Counted from the first letter of the stretch, positions 36,472-46,298 are shown. The stretch is 64,000 nucleotides of DNA from Nocardioides anomalus (GCF_011046535.1 NZ_CP049257.1:1240001-1304000); one strand, 5' to 3'. Numbers and translations: made by a program. Notes: generated by a model from the sequence alone, not told the origin.

Positions 36472-36499
36472 CTCAGGTGCCCTCCGGCGCGGCCGAACA
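36472..36499 (+). promoter_or_regulatory. FliA-type promoter upstream of flgN
   Basis: CTCAGGT, 13 bases, GCCGAACA, the only copy on this strand. It should drive flgN-flgK-flgL and probably fliW and csrA. Confidence 0.7.
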
Positions 36500-36538
36500 G
36501 CACTGCGACGGAGCAGGGGTCGAGGAAGGGCCGGGGTC

Positions 36539-37033
36539 ATGGAGCAAGCGGTGGAGCGCCTGTCGCAGGTGCTGTGGCGCGAGCGGGAGCTGCTCGAGGA
36601 GCTGCAGTACAAGCTCGAGGTCGAGCAGCTGGTCCTCGCCAGCGGGCGGACCCGCTGGCTGATGCGCGCGGCCACCGGGGTGGAGACCGTGCTGGACGAC
36701 ATGCGCCGCACCGAGCTGATGCGCGCGGTCGCCGCCGACCAGGTCGCGGCCGCGCTGGGGCTGGAGCCGAACCCGTCGCTGCGCCAGCTCGGCGAGGTCT
36801 CGCCGGAGCCGTGGGGGGAGATCTTCCGGGAGCACCGGGCCGCCTTCGCGACCCTGACCCGCGAGATCACCGCGCTGGCCGACGGCAACCGCGAGCTGAT
36901 CGGCTCGGGGCTGCGCTCGGCGCGCGAGACGCTGATGGCGCTGGACGCCGCCACCGAGGGGTACGCCGCCGACGGCAGCGCCGTGGTCGGGGCGGCCGCG
37001 GTCGCGCCGACCCGCCTGGACCGGGTCTTCTGA
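36539..37033 (+). CDS. flgN: FlgN family export chaperone
   Basis: A 164-residue helical protein with a FlgN pattern at the N-terminus (LSQVLWRERELLEELQYKLEVEQLVL). FlgN binds FlgK and FlgL and delivers them to the export gate. Its place ten bases before flgK supports the call. A GAGGAAGG ribosome site precedes the ATG. Confidence 0.85.
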   Translation: MEQAVERLSQVLWRERELLEELQYKLEVEQLVLASGRTRWLMRAATGVETVLDDMRRTELMRAVAADQVAAALGLEPNPSLRQLGEVSPEPWGEIFREHRAAFATLTREITALADGNRELIGSGLRSARETLMALDAATEGYAADGSAVVGAAAVAPTRLDRVF

Positions 37034-37043
37034 GGCAGCGGTC

Positions 37044-38420
37044 ATGACCGGGACGTTCTCCAGCTTCAACACCTCGCTGAGCGCGCTGCGCTACCAGCGC
37101 GTGGCGATGGACGTCGCGTCCGGCAACATCGCGAACGCCAGCACCGAGGGCTACGTCCGCCGCCGCGCGGAGGCCGAGGCGCTGGGTGCGCCGGCGCAGC
37201 TGGCCATGTGGTCGCGCTACGACGGTGCCGGTGACGGGGTCACCGCCTCGGGCATCACACGCATGGCGGACCCCCTCATGGACGCGCGGTCGCGTCGTGA
37301 GCACGGCACGCAGTCCTACCTGGACGCCCGGGTCGCGGTGCTGACCCGCGTCGAGAGCGCGCTGGGCGAGCCGGGGGGCTCCGGCGTCAGCGCGGCCATG
37401 AACGAGTTCCGCAACGCCTGGCAGGACCTGGAGTCCAACCCGGACTCCGGCGCGGCGCGCAGCCAGGTGCTGGCCACCGGCTCCTCGCTGGCCGAGGCCC
37501 TGCGCACCCAGGCGGGCCACGTCACCTCGGAGCTCTCCGACCAGCGCGCCCACCTGCTGGACGTGGTGCACGAGGTCAACAGCGTGGCCCACGACCTGGC
37601 CACCGTGAACAAGAGCATCGCCATGGCCGGACCCGGCGTCGACGACAGCGACCTGCGCGACCAGCGCGACGTCCTCGCACTGCGGCTCTCCGAGCTCACC
37701 GGTGGCGTCAGCACGGTGCGCCCCGACGGCGGCATCGACGTCACCGTGGCCGGCCAGCCGCTGGTGACCGGCAAGGACGCGGTCGAGCTCACCGTGACCG
37801 GCGGCGTCGCGGCCGACGGCTCCGACGACGGCCAGCCCCTGGCCCTCGCCGTGGGCGGTACGGCGGTCACGCCCGGCGCCATCGGGGGAGAGGCCGGCGC
37901 GGTCGGCGAGCTGCTGACCACCACGCTCCCCGCGTTCCGCAGCGGGCTCGACCAGGTGGCCAAGCTGCTGGCCGACAGCGTGAATTCCCTGCACACCACC
38001 GGCTACGACCAGGACGGCAACGCGGGCACGCCGTTCTTCAGCTACGACCCGGCCGGAGCCGCGTCGTCGCTCACCGTGGCCATCACCGACCCGCGCGAGG
38101 TCGCGGCCTCGTCGCAGCCCGGTGGCGTGCTCGACGTCGGCATCGCCGCCTCGCTGGGCGACCTCAAGGTGGCCGACACGGCGTACCAGCGGGTCGTCAG
38201 CGGGCTCGGCACCGAGGTGGCCTCCACCAAGCGGCTGGCCACGACCCAGGGGCTGCTGACCGCGCAGGTGGACAGCACCCGCGAGCAGCTCACCGGGGTC
38301 AACCTCGACGAGGAGACGGTGAACCTGATGGCGGCGCAGCGGGCCTACGAGGCCGCCGCGCGCGTGATGAGCACCTTCGACTCCATGCTCGACACGCTCA
38401 TCAACCGGACGGGGGCCTGA
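37044..38420 (+). CDS. flgK: Flagellar hook-associated protein FlgK
   Basis: A 458-residue hook-filament junction protein. The N-terminal motif is ALRYQRVAMDVASGNIANASTEGYVRR. A middle segment has the family VNSVAHDLATVNKSI and LRDQRDVLALRLSELTG stretches. The C-terminus ends in VNLDEETVNLMAAQRAYEAAARVM. ATG start shortly after flgN and three bases before flgL. Confidence 0.95.
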   Translation: MTGTFSSFNTSLSALRYQRVAMDVASGNIANASTEGYVRRRAEAEALGAPAQLAMWSRYDGAGDGVTASGITRMADPLMDARSRREHGTQSYLDARVAVLTRVESALGEPGGSGVSAAMNEFRNAWQDLESNPDSGAARSQVLATGSSLAEALRTQAGHVTSELSDQRAHLLDVVHEVNSVAHDLATVNKSIAMAGPGVDDSDLRDQRDVLALRLSELTGGVSTVRPDGGIDVTVAGQPLVTGKDAVELTVTGGVAADGSDDGQPLALAVGGTAVTPGAIGGEAGAVGELLTTTLPAFRSGLDQVAKLLADSVNSLHTTGYDQDGNAGTPFFSYDPAGAASSLTVAITDPREVAASSQPGGVLDVGIAASLGDLKVADTAYQRVVSGLGTEVASTKRLATTQGLLTAQVDSTREQLTGVNLDEETVNLMAAQRAYEAAARVMSTFDSMLDTLINRTGA

Positions 38421-38422
38421 GC

Positions 38423-39313
38423 ATGACGTCGTTCCGCGTCACCCAGAACATGATCGTCGGCGGCTCCACCGCCCGCCTGCAGGGCAGCCTGTCGCGCCTG
38501 GCCGAGCTGCAGGAGCAGATGTCCAGCGGCCGGCGCCTCAACCGACCCTCGGACTCGCCGACCGACACCGCCCAGGCCATGCGACTGCGCGGGTCGCTGT
38601 CCTCGCTCGAGCAGTACTCGCGCAACGCCGCCGACGGCGTCAGCCGCCTCGGCCTGGCCGACCAGGCCCTCACCACGTCGACCGAGCTGGTTGCCCACGC
38701 CCGCGAGCTCGGCCTCCAGGGCGCCAACGCCGGCAGCTCCTCCCCGGCCTCGCGCGCCGCGCTCGCCACCGAGCTCGACCAGGTCCGCGCCTCGCTGCTC
38801 GACCAGGCCAACACGACGTACCTCTCGCGGCCGCTGTTCGGCGGCGTGACCAACGGCGCGGCGGCGTACGACGACACGGGGGCCTACGTGGGCACGCCCG
38901 GCGAGGTGACGCGGCGGGTCGGGGAGAACACGCGGGTGCGCGTGGACGTCGACGGCCGCGCCGTGTTCGGCGACGGCGCGAACTCGGTGTTCACCGAGCT
39001 CGACGACCTGGCCAACGCGCTGCGGGCGGGCGACGACGCCGGCATCAAGACCGGGCTGGCGAAGCTCGCCGGTCGGCTGGACACCATGGGCACCGCCCAC
39101 GCCGACCTCGGCGCCGCCCAGAACCGCGTCGACCGCGCCCAGGACGACATCCAGGACACCCAGCTCGACCTCACCAAGTCGCTCACCGACATCGAGAACA
39201 TCGACCTGCCCCGCACGATGATCGACATCAACATGCAGGAGGTCGCCTACCAAGCTGCTCTGGCCGCCACCGCGCGTGTCGTGCAGCCCAGCCTCGTCGA
39301 CTTCCTACGCTGA
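38423..39313 (+). CDS. flgL: Flagellar hook-associated protein FlgL
   Basis: A 296-residue junction protein related to flagellin. The N-terminal coiled coil (RLAELQEQMSSGRRLNRPSDSPT) and the C-terminal one (ENIDLPRTMIDINMQEVAYQAAL) are both present. Its length is usual for the family. It is a member of the flgN-flgK-flgL unit. Confidence 0.95.
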   Translation: MTSFRVTQNMIVGGSTARLQGSLSRLAELQEQMSSGRRLNRPSDSPTDTAQAMRLRGSLSSLEQYSRNAADGVSRLGLADQALTTSTELVAHARELGLQGANAGSSSPASRAALATELDQVRASLLDQANTTYLSRPLFGGVTNGAAAYDDTGAYVGTPGEVTRRVGENTRVRVDVDGRAVFGDGANSVFTELDDLANALRAGDDAGIKTGLAKLAGRLDTMGTAHADLGAAQNRVDRAQDDIQDTQLDLTKSLTDIENIDLPRTMIDINMQEVAYQAALAATARVVQPSLVDFLR

Positions 39314-39318
39314 GGGCG

Positions 39319-39711
39319 ATGAGCGCGCAGACCCTCCCCGTGATCGACCTGGTGCACCCGTTGCCCGGGTTCCCCGACGACCGCCGCTTCGCCCTGGTCG
39401 ACCTCGACGGCAGCGGGCAGCTCTGCTCGCTGACCTCGCTCGACCACGACGACCTGCGCTTCCTGGTCGCGCCACCCAACACGTTCTTCCCCGACTACAC
39501 CCCCGAGATCGACGACGCCACCATCGCCGACCTCGACATCAGCTCGGTCGAGGACGTGATGGTGCTCGTCGTGCTCAACCCCGGCGAGACGCTGCTCACC
39601 TCCACCGCCAACCTCAAGGCGCCCGTCGTCCTCAACACCGCCAACCGCCGCGCCTGCCAGGTCATCGTCGACGACGCCGACCTCTCGGTGAGTGCACCGC
39701 TCAGTGCCTGA
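39319..39711 (+). CDS. fliW: Flagellar assembly factor FliW
   Basis: A 130-residue protein. In Bacillus, FliW binds free flagellin; when flagellin is exported, FliW is released and binds CsrA instead, lifting repression of flagellin translation. The family core is seen (PLPGFPDDRRFALVDLDGSG, VLVVLNPGETLLTSTANLKAPVVLN). It starts five bases after flgL and precedes csrA, the standard pairing. Confidence 0.94.
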   Translation: MSAQTLPVIDLVHPLPGFPDDRRFALVDLDGSGQLCSLTSLDHDDLRFLVAPPNTFFPDYTPEIDDATIADLDISSVEDVMVLVVLNPGETLLTSTANLKAPVVLNTANRRACQVIVDDADLSVSAPLSA

Positions 39712-39796
39712 CCCCCGCGGGTAGCCTGCGCCTATGTCTGTCTGGGCTCCTCGTCGGTGCCGCCGCGGCGCGCCGTCCCACGAGCAGGTGCGCTAG

Positions 39797-40033
39797 GTGC
39801 TCGTCCTCAGCCGCCGCGTCGGCGAGAGCGTCGTGATCGGCGACGACATCACCATCACGATCCTCGAGGTCCGCAGCGACGGCATCCGCGTCGGCATCGA
39901 CGCCCCCCGCTCGGTCGCCGTCCACCGCGCCGAGCTCCTCGTCGAGCTCGAGGCCAGCAACCGCGACGCCGCCTCGCCCTCCGACGCGAAGATCAGCTCG
40001 CTGGCCGAGGAGCTGCGCCGCCGCAAGCGGTAG
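39797..40033 (+). CDS. csrA: Translational regulator CsrA
   Basis: A 78-residue RNA-binding repressor that recognises GGA in hairpin loops. The core MLVLSRRVGESVVIGDDITI and the conserved Arg region (SVAVHRAELLVEL) are intact. GTG start. The 85-base gap after fliW shows no FliA-type site. A likely target is the fliC leader of this locus. Confidence 0.95.
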   Translation: MLVLSRRVGESVVIGDDITITILEVRSDGIRVGIDAPRSVAVHRAELLVELEASNRDAASPSDAKISSLAEELRRRKR

Positions 40034-40161
40034 CCGGGGCTCTGTGTCCCGAGCGCTGCCGCGCTGGCGCCCGTAGTCCGGCGTCGCGCTGCCGCACCGA
40101 CGGCCCGCACCCGCCGCCCGGGGCCGCGTCGGCGCCCGACAGGTCCCCTCGGCGTCCCCGC

Positions 40162-40265
40162 GCCGCCGGCCCGCACCGCCGGCCCGCACCGCCGGCCCGC
40201 ACCGCCGGCCCGCACCGCCGGCCCGCACCGCCGGCCCGCACCGCCGGCCCGCACCGCCGGCCCAC
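40162..40265. repeat. 13-bp tandem repeat, eight units
   Basis: Six perfect copies of ACCGCCGGCCCGC (40175-40252) are flanked by one diverged unit on each side. Thirteen is not a multiple of three, and the array lies between the convergent csrA and membrane-protein genes. Each unit contains the palindrome GCCGGC. It may be length-variable and may hinder transcription from both sides. Confidence 0.9.
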
Positions 40266-40274
40266 CAGCGCGCG

Positions 40275-40820
40275 TCAGCGCAGGACCAGTGCGACCATGC
40301 CGGCGCAGCCGGCGGCCCAGAGCACGCTGGTGAAGGTCCCGATGATGAAGCGCTCGGTGGCGGCGCCGCCGCCGTCCTCCTTGCGCAGGTCGGGGAAGCG
40401 GCCGACGCCCTTGAGGGCGAGGACGACGGCGACGCCCTCGGGGAAGCCGGCGGCGAGGCCGGCGAAGACGGCGAGTCGCTCGAGGCCGCCGATCCAGGCG
40501 CCGCCGCGGAGCACCGCGGCGGCCTGGTCGATGCTCTGGCGGGCGGAGTCCTGGCGGTCGACGATCGTGAAGACGCGGGTGGTGAGGGGGCCGCCGCCGG
40601 CGACGGCGAGGGCGCCGCAGAGGGCGACGAGGACGGTGGCGGCCCAGCGGCCGGCGGCCAGGTCGTCGGCGGTGGCGGCGACGACCGCGGCGGCGGCGAG
40701 GGCGACGACGGCGAGCGGCGGGCCGACGGCCTCGCCGTTGCGCAGCCAGCCGAGGGCGGCGAAGAGCAGGGCGGCCGCGAGCAGCACGAGCACCAGCTGG
40801 GTGGTGTTCTCGGCGCTCAC
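40275..40820 (-). CDS. Membrane protein paired with a SatD-like protein
   Basis: A 181-residue protein with about five hydrophobic segments. Between them are the charged stretches TRVFTIVDRQDSARQSIDQA and GVGRFPDLRKEDGGGAATERF. I do not recognise its family. Its GTG overlaps the stop of the SatD-like gene (GTGA), so the two proteins are made together. The ordered FPDLRK loop before the last helix suggests a specific function rather than a generic anchor. Confidence 0.72.
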   Translation of the reverse strand: MSAENTTQLVLVLLAAALLFAALGWLRNGEAVGPPLAVVALAAAAVVAATADDLAAGRWAATVLVALCGALAVAGGGPLTTRVFTIVDRQDSARQSIDQAAAVLRGGAWIGGLERLAVFAGLAAGFPEGVAVVLALKGVGRFPDLRKEDGGGAATERFIIGTFTSVLWAAGCAGMVALVLR

Positions 40821-41467
40821 GGGTGGCTCCTCTCTGCACCGACGGCGGGGGGAGAGCCATCCTGCAGCAGCCCACCGACGATCGTCGTGACGAGCTCGCG
40901 GGCGCGCAGCCCCTCGAGGATGCCGGCGGCCGCGGCGCGCTGGCTGATCGCCGAGGGCGTGACGCCGAGCCGGGCGGCCACCTCGTCGTAGCGCAACCCG
41001 GAGTCGACCAGGTCGGCCACCTCCCACCCGCGTGCCGTACGCCGGGCGAGCAGCGCCGCCCACAGCCACAGCGCGGACTCCAGGTCCCGCGCGGCCGGGC
41101 GGTCCCCGGCCACCCGCAGGTGCCAGGGCGCGGACTTGGCCGAGGTCACGGCCTCGCGCGCGTGGAGGTACGCCGCCCCGCGGCCCGCCCGCGTGCTCTC
41201 CGGCAGCGGCTCCTCGACCTCGCCGACGCCGATGCCGATGCTCCACCCGCCCCCGCGCAGCAGCCGCTCGAGCACGGGCGCCAGCAGGTCCGGGTCGTCC
41301 AGCACGCCCTGGAACTCGTCGCCGGCGGTCCGCTCGAAGGCCCGGAGCACGCCCGCGCCGGCGGGCGTGGTCAGGGTGGCCAGCCCGGCCAGCACCTCGG
41401 GCACCCGGTCGCCGGCCCCGGCGCGCGTCGAGCCCCGCTGGTCGACGGTGAGGACCAGGACGCGCAC
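40817..41467 (-). CDS. SatD-like protein with helix-turn-helix
   Basis: A 216-residue soluble protein. The N-terminal half (VLTVDQRGSTRAG, RAFERTAGDEFQGVL, GGWSIGIGVGEVE) has the pattern of SatD family proteins, which resembles a nucleotide-cyclase-like fold. The C-terminal part contains a DNA-binding-type segment, YDEVAARLGVTPSAISQRAAAAG. A good GAGGAG ribosome site precedes the GTG. An inverted repeat lies about 60 bases upstream and may be its operator. Function is unknown. Confidence 0.7.
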   Translation of the reverse strand: MRVLVLTVDQRGSTRAGAGDRVPEVLAGLATLTTPAGAGVLRAFERTAGDEFQGVLDDPDLLAPVLERLLRGGGWSIGIGVGEVEEPLPESTRAGRGAAYLHAREAVTSAKSAPWHLRVAGDRPAARDLESALWLWAALLARRTARGWEVADLVDSGLRYDEVAARLGVTPSAISQRAAAAGILEGLRARELVTTIVGGLLQDGSPPAVGAERSHP

Positions 41468-41520
41468 GCGTGGCTCCTCACGCAGCAGGGCAGGTCAAGC
41501 CTGGGGACTGCATCCAGACT

Positions 41521-42898
<1,378 letters not shown>

Positions 42899-42906
42899 CC
42901 GCACGG

Positions 42907-42931
42907 AGTTGCAGGTTTGTGCAGTGCAACT
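42907..42931. promoter_or_regulatory. Inverted repeat upstream of the secreted protease
   Basis: AGTTGCA and TGCAACT form a perfect 7-bp inverted repeat with an 11-base spacer, in the 132-base gap between dapB and the M4 protease. It could be an operator for the protease or a small hairpin after dapB. Confidence 0.35.
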
Positions 42932-43030
42932 TCCTGCGAGCGCCCGCGCCTACCCAGCGGGAGGGGCGCCGGGGCAACGTCGGCGCCACCACTCGCCCGA
43001 CTCGGGGCGTGCGAGAAGAAGAGGTAGACC

Positions 43031-44677
43031 ATGCACGTTCGTCCCACGCGCGCCGGAGCCGCCGCCACCGCGGCGCTCCTGGCCGCCGGCGTCCTCGGTG
43101 CGCAGGCACCCGACGCCTCAGCCCAGGCAGCGCAGGCAGGCCAAGCAGCCCAGGCAGCCCAGCCCGACCAGGGCCGTGTCGTCGCGGGCGCCCTCACCGC
43201 GCTGCGCGAGCACGCCACCGACCTGCGGCTGACGCCCGGGCAGTCGTTCCGCTCCACCGACGTGGTCATGGACCGCTCCGGCGGCAGCCACGTGCGCATG
43301 GACCGGACCTACCACGGGCTCGAGGTCCTCGGCGGCGACGTCGTCGTGCACCGCGCCGCGGACGGGTCGTACGCCGGCGTGAGCCGCAGCTTCACCGCCC
43401 CGCTGCGGATGAGCACCACCCCGGGCCTGGCCGAGAAGGCCGCCCAGGCCCGCGCGCTCGTGCGCACCAAGGCCACCCGCGACATCACCGGCCTGCGGGC
43501 CCAGGGCGCCCCGCGCCTGGTCGTGGACGCGGTCGGCCACCGGCCCCGCCTGGCCTGGGCCGTCACCACCGCCGGGAAGCGCACCGACGGCACCCCGAGT
43601 CGCCTCACGTCGTACGTCGACGCGCGCAGCGGCAAGGTCCTGCGCCGCGAGGAGGGCATCGAGACCGTCGACGGCTCGGGCCAGAGCCTCTACAGCGGCA
43701 CCGTGCCGCTCCAGCTCACGCAGTCCGGCTCGACGTACCAGCTCAAGGACACCACCCGCGGCGGCACCTACACGACCGACATGAACAACAAGGCCGACTC
43801 GTTCCTGTGCCAGCTGTTCGGCTCGGGCTGCTCGACCGGCACCCAGGTGACCAGCACCTCCACGACGTTCGGCAACGGCACGACCGGCAACCGCGCCTCG
43901 GCCGCGGTCGACGCGCAGTACGGCACGAACATGACGTGGGACTACTACAACCAGGTGCACGGCCGCAACGGCATCTTCGGCAACGGCACGGGCTCGTTCA
44001 ACCGGGTGCACTACGACAAGAACTACGTCAACGCGTTCTGGGACGGCACCAAGATGACCTACGGCGACGGCGACGGGGTCAGCTACGGCCCGCTCGTCTC
44101 GCTCGACGTGGCCGGCCACGAGATGTCGCACGGCGTCACCGAGAACACGGCCGGGCTGACCTACTCCGGTGAGTCCGGCGGGCTCAACGAGGCCACCTCC
44201 GACATCTTCGGCACGATGGTGGAGTTCTTCGCGAACAACGCCAACGACCCGGGCGACTACCTCATCGGCGAGGAGTTCGACCTCAAGAAGCACGCCGGGC
44301 TGCGTCGCATGGACAACCCGATCTCCGACGGCCAGTCCCCGAACTGCTGGAGCAGCGGCACGAAGAACCTCGACGTCCACTACTCCTCGGGCGTCGGCAA
44401 CCACTTCTTCTACCTGCTGGCCGAGGGCTCGGGCGCCAAGACCATCGGCGGGGTCGCCCACAGCTCGTCGACCTGCAACGGCTCGACGGTCACCGGCATC
44501 GGCCGGGACGCCGCGCAGAGGATCTGGTTCCGCGCGCTGACCGTCTACATGACCTCGGGCACGACCTACGCCCAGGCCCGCACGGCCACGCTCAGCGCGG
44601 CCCAGGACCTCTACGGCGCCGGCTCGACGCAGTACGCCGCCGTGGCCGCCGCCTGGAGCGCCGTCAGCGTCGGCTGA
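43031..44677 (+). CDS. Secreted M4 family (thermolysin-like) zinc protease
   Basis: A 548-residue preproenzyme. A signal peptide covers about residues 1-31, followed by an Ala/Gln-rich stretch. The propeptide with FTP and PepSY-like regions runs to about 205. The mature peptidase has the zinc site HEMSH (His 363, Glu 364, His 367) and the third ligand Glu 387 in GGLNEATSD. The C-terminal domain supplies the later His (DVHYSSGVGNHFFYLLAEG). A GAAGAAGAGG ribosome site precedes the ATG. It should act outside the cell on proteins. Confidence 0.95.
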   Translation: MHVRPTRAGAAATAALLAAGVLGAQAPDASAQAAQAGQAAQAAQPDQGRVVAGALTALREHATDLRLTPGQSFRSTDVVMDRSGGSHVRMDRTYHGLEVLGGDVVVHRAADGSYAGVSRSFTAPLRMSTTPGLAEKAAQARALVRTKATRDITGLRAQGAPRLVVDAVGHRPRLAWAVTTAGKRTDGTPSRLTSYVDARSGKVLRREEGIETVDGSGQSLYSGTVPLQLTQSGSTYQLKDTTRGGTYTTDMNNKADSFLCQLFGSGCSTGTQVTSTSTTFGNGTTGNRASAAVDAQYGTNMTWDYYNQVHGRNGIFGNGTGSFNRVHYDKNYVNAFWDGTKMTYGDGDGVSYGPLVSLDVAGHEMSHGVTENTAGLTYSGESGGLNEATSDIFGTMVEFFANNANDPGDYLIGEEFDLKKHAGLRRMDNPISDGQSPNCWSSGTKNLDVHYSSGVGNHFFYLLAEGSGAKTIGGVAHSSSTCNGSTVTGIGRDAAQRIWFRALTVYMTSGTTYAQARTATLSAAQDLYGAGSTQYAAVAAAWSAVSVG

Positions 44678-44695
44678 GCCTCGGCTGACCCCTGC

Positions 44696-44755
44696 GTCCG
44701 TGCCGGACGGAAACGGCACGGACAGGAGCCCGCACCACCTGGTGGTGCGGGCTCC
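44696..44755. terminator. Two hairpins between convergent genes
   Basis: A first stem GTCCGTGCC/GGCACGGAC (44696-44723) is followed by a very strong one, GGAGCCCGCACCACC/GGTGGTGCGGGCTCC (44725-44755), with almost no loop before end-fraying. It lies between the protease and azlD, so it can serve both. Confidence 0.75.
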
Positions 44756-44761
44756 GTCGCG

Positions 44762-45064
44762 TCAGAGGACCAGGCGCAGGAGCGCGGCGGTCACCGCGGC
44801 GCCGAAGACCACGACGAGGAACGGCGCGCGCAGCAGCAGGAGCCCGGCCGCGACGGCCAGCCCCGCCGCCCGCTCGTCGACGACCAGGCGGTGGCCGTCG
44901 GAGAAGACCTGGACCGCGACCAGAGCGGACAGCAGCGCGACCGGGATGAGGCCGGCCACGCGACGTACGACGGGTCGCTCCAGCACGCTCGCGGGGACCG
45001 ACAGCCCGGCGAGCTTGAGCAGGTAGCACCCGGCCGCGCCCGCCAGCACTGCCGCCCAGGTCAC
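44762..45064 (-). CDS. azlD: AzlD family branched-chain amino acid exporter subunit
   Basis: A 100-residue membrane protein with about four hydrophobic segments, including RVAGLIPVALLSALVAVQVF. With AzlC it forms the BrnF/BrnE-type exporter of branched-chain amino acids. The GTG overlaps the azlC stop (GTGA). The substrate is inferred from the family. Confidence 0.88.
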   Translation of the reverse strand: MTWAAVLAGAAGCYLLKLAGLSVPASVLERPVVRRVAGLIPVALLSALVAVQVFSDGHRLVVDERAAGLAVAAGLLLLRAPFLVVVFGAAVTAALLRLVL

Positions 45065-45744
45065 GAGCGGCCCCGGACGAGCAGGCCGGCCAGGAGGGCG
45101 ACGCCGCCCGCGGCCAGGACCGGTACGCCGGCCGGCGCGACCGGCACCACGCCGAGCGCGACGGCCACGGCGAGCAGGGCGACCAGCCGGTGCCCGGTGC
45201 TGTGCAGCTGCGGCCACAGCAGGGCCAGGAACGCACCGCCCACCGCGGCGTCCAGGCCGTAGGTGCGCGGGTCGCCGATGGCGTTGCCCGCGACCGCACC
45301 GACGAGCGTGAACAGGTTCCAGAGCACGAAGATGCTGCCGCCGGTCACCAGGAAGCCGGTGCGGGCACCCGCGCGGGTCGTGCGGTTGACCGACATCGCG
45401 GTCGACTCGTCGATGAGCAGGTGCGCGGCGCCCGCCCTCGCGCGCCCGCGGAAGCCGAGGAGGGGAGCGACCCGCAGCCCGTAGAGCGTGTTGCGGGTCC
45501 CGAGCAGCACCGCGGTCGCGGCCGCGGAGAACGCCGTGCCGCCACCGCTCAGCACGCCCACCAGCGCGAACTGCGAGGCGCCGGTGAACATCAGCAGCGA
45601 CAGCGCGCACGTCTGCAGCACCGAGAGCCCCGCCGCCACCGAGACCGCGCCGAAGGAGACGCCGTAGAGCCCGGTGGCCACGCCGACGCCCAGGCTGTCG
45701 CGGACGACCGCGCGGCGGTCCTCGGTCGCGTCCGGGGTGCTCAC
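45061..45744 (-). CDS. azlC: AzlC family branched-chain amino acid exporter subunit
   Basis: A 227-residue membrane protein. The signature region FTGASQFALVGVLSGG and the segment RNTLYGLRVAPLL are typical of AzlC. It pairs with azlD downstream. The GTG overlaps the stop of the upstream acetyltransferase, giving a three-gene unit. Confidence 0.92.
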   Translation of the reverse strand: MSTPDATEDRRAVVRDSLGVGVATGLYGVSFGAVSVAAGLSVLQTCALSLLMFTGASQFALVGVLSGGGTAFSAAATAVLLGTRNTLYGLRVAPLLGFRGRARAGAAHLLIDESTAMSVNRTTRAGARTGFLVTGGSIFVLWNLFTLVGAVAGNAIGDPRTYGLDAAVGGAFLALLWPQLHSTGHRLVALLAVAVALGVVPVAPAGVPVLAAGGVALLAGLLVRGRS

Positions 45745-46298
45745 GCCAGCCGCGTGTGCAGCCGCACCTGCTTCACCGTGGTGGTGCCGCTGCCGTCGAG
45801 GTCCAGCTCGCGGTGCGCGGAGTCCGCGGCCCAGCCCGCGCCGGTGAGGAACGCGCGCAGCGCGTCGTCGCCGACGTTGACCCACGTGACCGCGAGCGTG
45901 AACCGGTCCGCGGTCATGGTGTCCGCCGCGGCCTGGAGCAGCCGCGAGCCGTGGCCCCGGCGCTGCTCCTCGGGGTCCACGGTCAGCTCGCGCAGCTCGG
46001 CGTCGGCCACCGGGTCGCGGTCGGGGTCGCTCGCCGGTCCGGTGATCGCGAAGCCCGTCACCCGGTTGCGCTCCAGGGCGACGAGCACCCGGTTGCGCGC
46101 GTCGCCCGGCTTCTGCAGCGACTCGACCCATGCCGCCGCCGCGGCCTGCTCGGCCTCCGGGCCGGACGGGAAGGCCTCGGACGGCACCAGCCCGGCGTAC
46201 AGCACGGGCCAGGCGCGCAGCTGGACCGCAGCGATCGCGGGGGCGTCGTCGGCCCAGGCCACGCGGACGGAGACGTCGGCACCACTCACGCGGTCCAT
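45741..46298 (-). CDS. GNAT family N-acetyltransferase
   Basis: A 185-residue acetyltransferase with the acetyl-CoA loop QRRGHGSRLLQAAA after the strand ELRELTVDPEE. The acceptor is unknown. It is the first gene of the unit with azlC and azlD. The ATG was chosen; a GTG nine bases later is possible. The region upstream contains the paired palindromes shared with the next rightward unit, so the same repressor may control both. Confidence 0.85.
   Translation of the reverse strand: MDRVSGADVSVRVAWADDAPAIAAVQLRAWPVLYAGLVPSEAFPSGPEAEQAAAAAWVESLQKPGDARNRVLVALERNRVTGFAITGPASDPDRDPVADAELRELTVDPEEQRRGHGSRLLQAAADTMTADRFTLAVTWVNVGDDALRAFLTGAGWAADSAHRELDLDGSGTTTVKQVRLHTRLA

Noticed and set aside
40162..40265. 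CRISPR-like array
   Set aside because: Units are 13 bp with no spacers and no cas genes nearby; it is a simple tandem repeat.
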